10,962 bases of DNA from Thermoprotei archaeon (lineage in GTDB: Archaea > Thermoproteota > Thermoprotei > Thermofilales > B15-G2): positions 1 to 10,962 of the forward strand of contig QMRV01000064.1 in the NCBI GenBank assembly GCA_003649445.1. Reading direction: 5' to 3'. The notes under the pieces were generated by a model that did no database searches, was not told where the DNA came from, and saw nothing but the letters and a program-made list of their open reading frames with translations. A program made the translations under genes and the position numbers. Shown piece after piece: positions 7,128 to 10,962 of the stretch (its first letter is position 1; each line of letters opens with the position of its first letter).

Positions 7128-7907
7128 ATGAAGTGGGAAGAACTTACTTCAAAAGATATAGGCGCTGTAGATAAAGAGACTACTGTAGTAATAGTTCCTA
7201 TAGGCAGTATTGAAGTGCATGGACCTCATCTTCCTTTAGGAACAGACACTATGATAATATACTATATAGCTTTAAAGGCCGCTGAAAAAGAGGGAGCTAT
7301 AGTTCTACCTCCTCTTTACTATGCTTATGTTCCTGAAAACAGACATTTTCCTGGAACTATTAGTTTGAAGTCAGAGACCTTCATGAAACTTCTTGAAGAT
7401 ATAGTCGAAGAAGTGTACAGGCAGGGATTCAAGAAAATATTGATTTTAAACGGCCATGGAGGTAACAAGCGTGTTTTAAGACTATTTGTTAGGAAAATGC
7501 TGGAAAAGGGTTTTAAGGGAAATCTTTATGTTCTCGCAGACACCTTGGGTCCTCTGAGAAACAAAATAGATGAAATTCGTGAAACAGATGTATACGAACA
7601 TGCATGCGAGATAGAAACTAGCTTAATGCTTTTCTTAAAGCCCCATTTAGTTAAGCTAGACAACGTAAAGAGAGAAGCAAAATTGGGCAAAAGGTATCTC
7701 GTAGAGTACGTCGAATCAATGGTAGATTGGCAGAGATATGCTCCCGAAGGCTACGTAGGCAATCCTCTTAAAGCTTCTTCTCAGAAAGGTAAAGAGCTTA
7801 TAGAGTACTGGGTCGAGTACATTAGAAAGGTTATAAGAGCTATTAAAAACGATAAAGAATATGACAAAGTTTTAGAAAAATATTACAGTAGAGCAGGCTA
7901 TATATAG
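7128..7907 (+). CDS. creatininase-family amidohydrolase (ArfB-like possible)
   Basis: The 259-residue protein shows the creatininase-family metal site: IGSIEVHGPHLPLGTD (25-40; E29, H31, H34, D40), ILNGHGGN (106-113; H110) and HACEIETS (158-165; E161). The family hydrolyses C-N bonds of cyclic amides or formamides with Zn/Mn/Fe. In archaea one member, ArfB, deformylates a pyrimidine intermediate of riboflavin and F420 synthesis, and another branch (MftE) is a peptidase. Archaeal context makes ArfB the best specific guess, but the motifs alone do not prove it. AGTGA of the preceding stop region, 4 bases before the ATG, may serve as the ribosome-binding site. It is co-transcribed with the IMPase-family gene. 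Its last codons GGC-TAT-ATA-TAG lie in a palindrome shared with the opposing gene. Confidence 0.88.
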   Translation: MKWEELTSKDIGAVDKETTVVIVPIGSIEVHGPHLPLGTDTMIIYYIALKAAEKEGAIVLPPLYYAYVPENRHFPGTISLKSETFMKLLEDIVEEVYRQGFKKILILNGHGGNKRVLRLFVRKMLEKGFKGNLYVLADTLGPLRNKIDEIRETDVYEHACEIETSLMLFLKPHLVKLDNVKREAKLGKRYLVEYVESMVDWQRYAPEGYVGNPLKASSQKGKELIEYWVEYIRKVIRAIKNDKEYDKVLEKYYSRAGYI

Positions 7908-7909
7908 CC
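7896..7909. repeat. perfect 14-base palindrome containing both convergent stop codons
   Basis: GGCTATATATAGCC is its own reverse complement. The plus-strand creatininase gene and the minus-strand SDR gene both end in it, each as Gly-Tyr-Ile-stop, with a 10-base coding overlap. In RNA it could form a 5-bp stem with a UAUA loop on either strand. Confidence 0.85.
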
Positions 7910-8890
7910 ATGCTGCTTATACCACTCGACGGTTTCTTTAAGTCCTCTTCTCAAGTCATACTGAGGATTGTAACCTAACTCTCGCTTAGCTTTCTCTATA
8001 CTGTATGCTCGGTGCTGAGTTACAGCATCTACTGTTGAGACATGCCACATGAAGTTTTCCTTTCCAAAAATCTTGTACGTTACTTCTACTGGGAATATCA
8101 TCAGTTTAGCTAGAATAGGCGGAACATGGATTTTAGGAGGATCTCTGCCTACTATTTCTGCTAGAATTTTATATACTTCATTATAAGTATAAGCTCTATC
8201 CTCTGTGATGAAGTAAGTTTGTCCAGTAGATACTTCTTTTTCTAACGCTAGTCTGAACCCCTGTACAACGTCTTTCACGTGAACAAACTGTATTAATGTT
8301 TCACCCGAGCCTACTATAAAGTATGACCAGAGAGCCTTTTTCGCGAAACCTGTAATGAACCAGTAAGATACATCGTTAACATTACCAGGACCGTAAACTC
8401 CTGAAGGCCTTAGTATTGTGTACTTCAAGCCTTTCTCGCCATAGCTTTTCACTATTCTTTCTGCAGCTAGCTTAGATCTGCCGTACTCATATGTAGGATT
8501 AGGCTCTACATCTTCTGTTGCAGGAGGATTTTTGACGGGACCCACTGCCTCCGTCGTACTACAGTAAATGAAACGAGTGACGCCGTTCTTTAGGCATGCT
8601 TCAACTAAACTCCTAGTTCCCTCAACGTTTACTTTCCAGTAAAGCTCTTTTTTGCCATGGAAAGTATAGTATGCAGCTAGGTGAATTACAGCGTCAACTC
8701 CCTTAGTAGCTTCAACTAGGCTGGCGGGGTCAGTTAAATCAGCAAATCTTATCTCAAGTCCTAGCTCCTTAAGCTTGGATATATTACTTGTCTTACGGGC
8801 CATTGCAATTACATCATATCCTCTGTTGTGCAGGTCTTCTACCAAGTGGCCTCCTATAAAGCCTGTAGCCCCAGTTACTAGGACTTTCAC
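7898..8890 (-). CDS. extended SDR: NAD(P)-dependent epimerase/dehydratase/reductase
   Basis: The 330-residue protein begins with the Rossmann dinucleotide motif GATGFIG (7-13). It has the strand VIHLAA (68-73), S111/T112 in YCSTTEAVG, and the catalytic Y136-GRS-K140, followed by RPSGVYGPG (161-169) typical of extended SDRs. The overall pattern (3-beta-HSD/dihydroflavonol-reductase-like subgroup and sugar-nucleotide epimerases) fixes an NAD(P)-dependent oxidoreductase or epimerase in the cytosol. The substrate is not determinable, and no glycosyl or lipid pathway genes adjoin it. The start is GTG at 8890, because an in-frame TAA lies seven codons upstream with no other start between. GGGGAT about 5 bases before it may be a ribosome-binding site. 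The gene overlaps the convergent creatininase gene by 10 bases and is divergent from the candidate sRNA. Confidence 0.9.
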   Translation of the reverse strand: MKVLVTGATGFIGGHLVEDLHNRGYDVIAMARKTSNISKLKELGLEIRFADLTDPASLVEATKGVDAVIHLAAYYTFHGKKELYWKVNVEGTRSLVEACLKNGVTRFIYCSTTEAVGPVKNPPATEDVEPNPTYEYGRSKLAAERIVKSYGEKGLKYTILRPSGVYGPGNVNDVSYWFITGFAKKALWSYFIVGSGETLIQFVHVKDVVQGFRLALEKEVSTGQTYFITEDRAYTYNEVYKILAEIVGRDPPKIHVPPILAKLMIFPVEVTYKIFGKENFMWHVSTVDAVTQHRAYSIEKAKRELGYNPQYDLRRGLKETVEWYKQHGYI

Positions 8891-8903
8891 ACAATCCCCA
8901 CTG

Positions 8904-8912
8904 AGTATTTAA
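8904..8912 (+). promoter_or_regulatory. TATA-like box for the candidate C/D box sRNA
   Basis: GTATTTAAG on the plus strand would start transcription near 8934, about 5 bases before the C box. It lies downstream of the SDR gene's own TATA box, so the two divergent promoters interleave. Confidence 0.4.
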
Positions 8913-8917
8913 GCCAG

Positions 8918-8932
8918 AAAATATATTTATTA
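8918..8932 (-). promoter_or_regulatory. TATA region of the SDR gene
   Basis: The minus strand reads TTAATAAATATATTT (TAATAAATATATTTT region), centred about 35 bases from the GTG. This would give a UTR of about 8 bases holding GGGGAT. A second TATA-like box nearer the start (TTAAATAC) would initiate inside the gene. Confidence 0.45.
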
Positions 8933-8934
8933 AG

Positions 8935-8993
8935 CTGAGTGATGAGCTCAGGCGGCAATGACTTGATGATTAGAAGGCAGGTGGGCTGATTCT
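8935..8993 (+). ncRNA. candidate archaeal C/D box sRNA (2'-O-methylation guide)
   Basis: In a non-coding gap the plus strand shows, in order: C box GTGATGA (8939-8945), a 12-base guide, a D'-like ATGA (8958-8961), a C'-like TTGATGA (8963-8969), a 16-base guide and D box CTGA (8986-8989), followed by a T-rich stretch. The size of about 55-60 bases is typical for archaeal C/D RNAs. Such RNAs bind L7Ae, Nop5 and fibrillarin and direct methylation at the base paired to the fifth nucleotide before D or D'. The D' guide (8947-8956) can pair over 10 bases, one of them G-U, with the conserved 16S rRNA segment GCCGCCTGGG. Weak points are a D'-C' gap of only 1-2 bases, a non-consensus D', and a weak terminal stem. 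The target of the D guide was not identified. End positions are approximate. Confidence 0.62.
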
Positions 8994-9003
8994 AGTTTTC
9001 TTT
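8994..9003 (+). terminator. T-rich end after the candidate sRNA
   Basis: AGTTTTCTTT immediately follows the sRNA. Archaeal RNA polymerase stops at oligo-T runs without a required hairpin. Confidence 0.35.
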
Positions 9004-9040
9004 AAAGATGCAACGCCTAAGACTACTTTAAGTGAGAGCT

Positions 9041-9048
9041 AAAAATTA
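9041..9048 (-). terminator. oligo-T terminator after tRNA-Ala
   Basis: The minus strand reads TAATTTTT beginning about 11 bases past the tRNA 3' end. It is a simple archaeal T-tract terminator, judged by position only. Confidence 0.35.
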
Positions 9049-9058
9049 AGAGAAATAG

Positions 9059-9164
9059 TGGACCGGCCGGGATTTGAACCCGGGTCCTCCGCCTCTCTTG
9101 GCCCGCGCAGTTCTGGGGAAGAGGCTCGCAAGGGCGGCATGCCTCCAGGCTACACCACCGGCCC
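9059..9164 (-). tRNA. tRNA-Ala (anticodon UGC) with a 32-base intron
   Basis: On the minus strand the cloverleaf is complete: acceptor GGGCCGG / CCGGTCC with the G3-U70 pair that identifies alanine tRNA, D stem GTGT/GCAT, anticodon stem CCGCC/GGCGG, spliced loop CTTGCG+A with anticodon TGC (9128-9130), variable AGGAC, T arm CCGGG-TTCAAAT-CCCGG, and discriminator A. CCA is not encoded. An intron interrupts it between positions 37 and 38. Spliced length is 74 bases. A TATA box lies 22 bases upstream. Confidence 0.95.
9095..9126 (-). other. tRNA-Ala intron with canonical bulge-helix-bulge splice motif
   Basis: Folding by eye gives outer helix CCGCC/GGCGG, a 3-base bulge AGA, a 4-bp central helix CTTG/CAAG, a 3-base bulge CGA and an inner helix GCC/GGC. 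This is the motif cut by archaeal tRNA-splicing endonuclease. Cutting after the second base of each bulge (CG^A and AG^A) releases exactly 32 bases and restores a 7-base anticodon loop. Confidence 0.9.
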
Positions 9165-9185
9165 AAAATTGGTTTTCGTGAGTGA

Positions 9186-9198
9186 TAGATAAGCTTTT
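9186..9198 (-). promoter_or_regulatory. BRE/TATA of tRNA-Ala
   Basis: The minus strand reads AAAAGCTTATCTA. Its 3' edge is 22 bases from the first tRNA base, the same spacing as for tRNA-Phe. Confidence 0.7.
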
Positions 9199-9232
9199 CG
9201 TCACGGAGAAAGTTTGGGTTATGGAAAAGTAG

Positions 9233-9306
9233 TGCCCCGGCCGGGACTTGAACCCGGGACCCTCCGGTCTTCAGCCGGATGCTCTCCCAGGCTGAGCTAC
9301 CGGGGC
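9233..9306 (-). tRNA. tRNA-Phe (anticodon GAA)
   Basis: The minus strand folds into a full 74-base cloverleaf: acceptor GCCCCGG/CCGGGGC, D stem GCTC/GAGC, anticodon stem TCCGG/CCGGA with loop CTGAAGA (anticodon GAA), variable GGGTC, T arm CCGGG-TTCAAGT-CCCGG, and discriminator A. There is no intron, and CCA is not encoded. It lies 68 bases upstream of tRNA-Ala, which has its own promoter. Confidence 0.96.
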
Positions 9307-9327
9307 GTGATTATTTTCTCAGAGAGA

Positions 9328-9340
9328 CTAAATAAGTTTT
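9328..9340 (-). promoter_or_regulatory. BRE/TATA of tRNA-Phe
   Basis: The minus strand reads AAAACTTATTTAG, 22 bases from the tRNA 5' end. It is close in sequence to the tRNA-Ala box. Confidence 0.7.
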
Positions 9341-9355
9341 TCGAGTTGATGTTTC

Positions 9356-10762
9356 CTAGACCAGTACTTTGTTATAGTCGTATTCTATATAGAGAGACAT
9401 ATCACCTATGGCTTTGCAGAGCTCTCTTTTCTTAACAGCTAGTCCTTTCCATCTCCAGAGACAGTACTTGCTCCAGTTATTATTTAGCTGTAGCCTTGAG
9501 GCTACTTCTTGAAGAACATTTTCCCAGAGCTCCCATAGTTCGCTATGTACTTTTCTCGTAAAATCTAGTTCGGATAAATTTGCTGAAGGACACATAAAGC
9601 ATCCTATTCTTTCAAATCCTGCTAAATATAGCGGATTATAAGGAAGATTCCTTGTAGCAATGTACAGCCATACGTGGATTCCGGTCCATTTAAGTATTGG
9701 AGCTAGTCCAATTACATCCGGTTTTTCACTCTGTCTAAATACGTATCCGAGTCTGCTTCTTGAAGACGATTCTACTCTTCTTAAACCAACTACATTTACT
9801 ACGTGTGAATATTTTGCGAAGTATTTTTGCGACGGTAATATCTTGAGATAATCTGTACACCACCTATAGTCTCTTGCAGGAGGTCCTTTTTCGGCTACTT
9901 TTTTAAAGAAATCTGCAGGTGCTTCGATTGTTTTAAGAGGAGCTCCCAGTTTATTTGCTAGCACTTTAACAAAAGATAGAGTCTCTATGTGCTCTACTCC
10001 TGTATTATTGAATAAAACTTCACAATCTATTTTAGCTTCCATAGCTAGACTAAGCACAACACTACTGTCTTTTCCGCCAGAAAAAGTTACTATAAATTTT
10101 CGTCTATTTTTCTTCTTTTTATAGAATTTTATTAAAATATTCAGGCTTTCAAAAAATTTATGCTCAATTTCAGTATAGTTCTCTTCAACAAAATCTCTCC
10201 ACGTAGATTTCTCTTCCAATGCTTCTGAGGGAGGTTTAGCCCACTTCTTGATAATAACGACCTTGCTGCCTTCAATAAGACCTAGTCCTAAAATTTTACC
10301 TTCAGGTGAAAGTACAGCAAATTCATTTGATACTCCTCCAGTAAACTTCTTCTCGAAGTCATCTAATCTGTAGACTCCTTTTGAAATGCTGTTTTTCCAT
10401 ATATATCCATACGAGATCACTTTATCTCTCACTGCTTTCAAAGCACCTATTTTGCTTAACCTTACGTGCCACTTTAGTTCAACTGGATTAAAGTAAAATT
10501 GGCAGAGAAGTCCTCCATCCGCGTAAACCGATTTCATATCGTCTAAGTAATCTTTTACTTGTGAAACTAGCGCAACTCCTCGAGGAAGAAGACTCTTTGA
10601 ACAACTACCATATTTTTTGTACACATAGTGCTTTAGTCTTGAAAATTCTGCGGAGAAAAGAGGTCTCAGGTCGCTTTCAGCAACTATTTGAGTAAGCTTG
10701 CGTGGTTTTCTTTGAAGTAAAGGAATATTCTTTTCTAAATCCCAGTAAACTACTTGCTTCAA
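9356..10762 (-). CDS. PP-loop ATPase, PAPS-reductase-family protein (archaeal MJ0066-like)
   Basis: The 468-residue protein has an N-terminal region (1-50) ending in DLRPLFSAE, a middle region resembling a PUA-like domain (about 128-172), and the adenylating PP-loop domain from 222 on with FSGGKDSS (227-234). RDYRWCTDYLK (298-308) and GCFMCPSAN (387-395) place C302, C388 and C391 as likely ligands of an iron-sulfur cluster or zinc, with C434 as a possible fourth. Family members activate sulfate adducts or transfer sulfur, including to tRNA; real PAPS reduction is unproven for this archaeal branch. As I recall, relatives carry a zinc ribbon at the N-terminus, but here the equivalent stretch YWDLEKNIPLLQRKPRK has no cysteine. 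The TTG start at 10762 is the first possible start after the upstream stop and is backed by GGGTG 8 bases before it. It is likely co-transcribed with the gene to its right. Confidence 0.85.
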   Translation of the reverse strand: MKQVVYWDLEKNIPLLQRKPRKLTQIVAESDLRPLFSAEFSRLKHYVYKKYGSCSKSLLPRGVALVSQVKDYLDDMKSVYADGGLLCQFYFNPVELKWHVRLSKIGALKAVRDKVISYGYIWKNSISKGVYRLDDFEKKFTGGVSNEFAVLSPEGKILGLGLIEGSKVVIIKKWAKPPSEALEEKSTWRDFVEENYTEIEHKFFESLNILIKFYKKKKNRRKFIVTFSGGKDSSVVLSLAMEAKIDCEVLFNNTGVEHIETLSFVKVLANKLGAPLKTIEAPADFFKKVAEKGPPARDYRWCTDYLKILPSQKYFAKYSHVVNVVGLRRVESSSRSRLGYVFRQSEKPDVIGLAPILKWTGIHVWLYIATRNLPYNPLYLAGFERIGCFMCPSANLSELDFTRKVHSELWELWENVLQEVASRLQLNNNWSKYCLWRWKGLAVKKRELCKAIGDMSLYIEYDYNKVLV

Positions 10763-10770
10763 GCTGTTTA

Positions 10771-10775
10771 CACCC
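10771..10775 (-). promoter_or_regulatory. Shine-Dalgarno site deciding the TTG start
   Basis: The minus strand reads GGGTG, overlapping the upstream gene's TAG by one base and ending 8 bases before TTG. It matches the archaeal GGTG anti-SD core. No ATG or GTG lies between the stop and the TTG. Confidence 0.6.
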
Positions 10776-10962
10776 TAGGTGACTATTTTTTTGTCGACAA
10801 CTTCTATATAAACAAGACTATTATCGTAACTAATAACTCTTAATTTAACTAGGCCCGTCAAAGTAATGTTACGTGAGACTATAACTGGAGCTTTTATAAT
10901 GTTATCGACTTCAGCAAAGTATACTTGAACTATTGGTTTCGAAACAATAATACTTCCATTAA
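10775..10962 (-). CDS. C-terminal fragment of an unrecognised beta-rich protein (partial)
   Basis: An open frame enters from the right edge and ends at TAG 10777-10775, giving 61 residues (in-frame from 10960). The sequence alternates hydrophobic and polar residues (SIIVSKPIVQVYF, VKLRVISY, LVYIEVVD), which suggests beta strands. No motif, cysteine or membrane helix is visible, and I do not recognise the family. Its stop lies 12 bases before the TTG of the PP-loop gene, so the two are probably one operon. It is too short to assign a function. Confidence 0.65.
   Translation of the reverse strand, partial: NGSIIVSKPIVQVYFAEVDNIIKAPVIVSRNITLTGLVKLRVISYDNSLVYIEVVDKKIVT

Noticed and set aside
8962..8969. 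Start of a small protein in the gap 8891-9058
   Set aside because: The gap has no start with a ribosome-binding site and a sustained frame; the box pattern of a guide RNA explains it better.
9059..9164. Unusually long tRNA that could have been a broken gene
   Set aside because: The extra 32 bases form an exact bulge-helix-bulge intron, and all arms pair after its removal.
9214..9435. Plus-strand open frame crossing tRNA-Phe and the end of the PP-loop gene
   Set aside because: It reads antisense through a complete tRNA gene and into a real gene; its product has low-complexity shadow composition and no ribosome-binding site.
1..10962. Mobile elements, CRISPR arrays, toxin-antitoxin or defence islands
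   Set aside because: I found no regularly spaced repeats, transposase motifs, terminal inverted repeats or phage genes. The NurA-family and HD proteins alone do not make a defence system.

Overview
The window looks like chromosomal DNA of a hyperthermophilic archaeon, most likely a member of Thermoproteota (Crenarchaeota). The reasons are an archaeal-type AMP phosphorylase, a NurA-family nuclease, a tRNA-Ala gene with a bulge-helix-bulge intron, a candidate C/D box guide RNA, and TATA boxes about 22-30 bases upstream of start codons that imply mostly leaderless mRNAs. AGA/AGG and ATA codons are frequent, and GTG or TTG starts are common (4 of the 9 starts visible). The species cannot be named from this sequence. 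Genes are densely packed, and there is no transposon, CRISPR array or prophage signature.

Layout. 1-2612 (minus): an AMP phosphorylase gene is followed, with a 4-base ATGA stop/start overlap, by an HD-domain phosphohydrolase that runs off the left edge; this is a nucleotide-degradation pair. 2690-2983 (plus): a small cysteine-free protein of probable thioredoxin-like fold, divergent from the AMP phosphorylase. 3039-3683 (minus) and 3764-4951 (plus): a metallo-beta-lactamase-fold hydrolase and a NurA-domain nuclease are divergent from a symmetric promoter made of an inverted repeat. 4995-7907 (plus): a sulfatase-fold phospho/sulfo-hydrolase with Thr in the nucleophile position, then an inositol-monophosphatase-family phosphatase and a creatininase-family amidohydrolase only 4 bases apart. 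7898-8890 (minus): an extended SDR (NAD-dependent epimerase/dehydratase-like) that ends inside a perfect 14-base palindrome supplying both convergent stop codons.

8891-9355 holds the RNA genes: a previously unlisted candidate C/D box sRNA (plus, about 8935-8993), tRNA-Ala(UGC) with a 32-base intron, and tRNA-Phe(GAA). The two tRNAs carry near-identical promoter boxes at identical spacing. 9356-10762 (minus) is a PP-loop/PAPS-reductase-family protein with Fe-S-type cysteines but an N-terminus lacking the expected zinc-ribbon cysteines. It is probably co-transcribed with a partial gene at the right edge.

The strongest items for a second look are the C/D box sRNA, whose D' guide fits a conserved 16S rRNA segment, the inverted-repeat divergent promoter, the cysteine cluster in the NurA-family protein, and the atypical PP-loop enzyme. 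I see no obvious multi-gene defence or mobile system.
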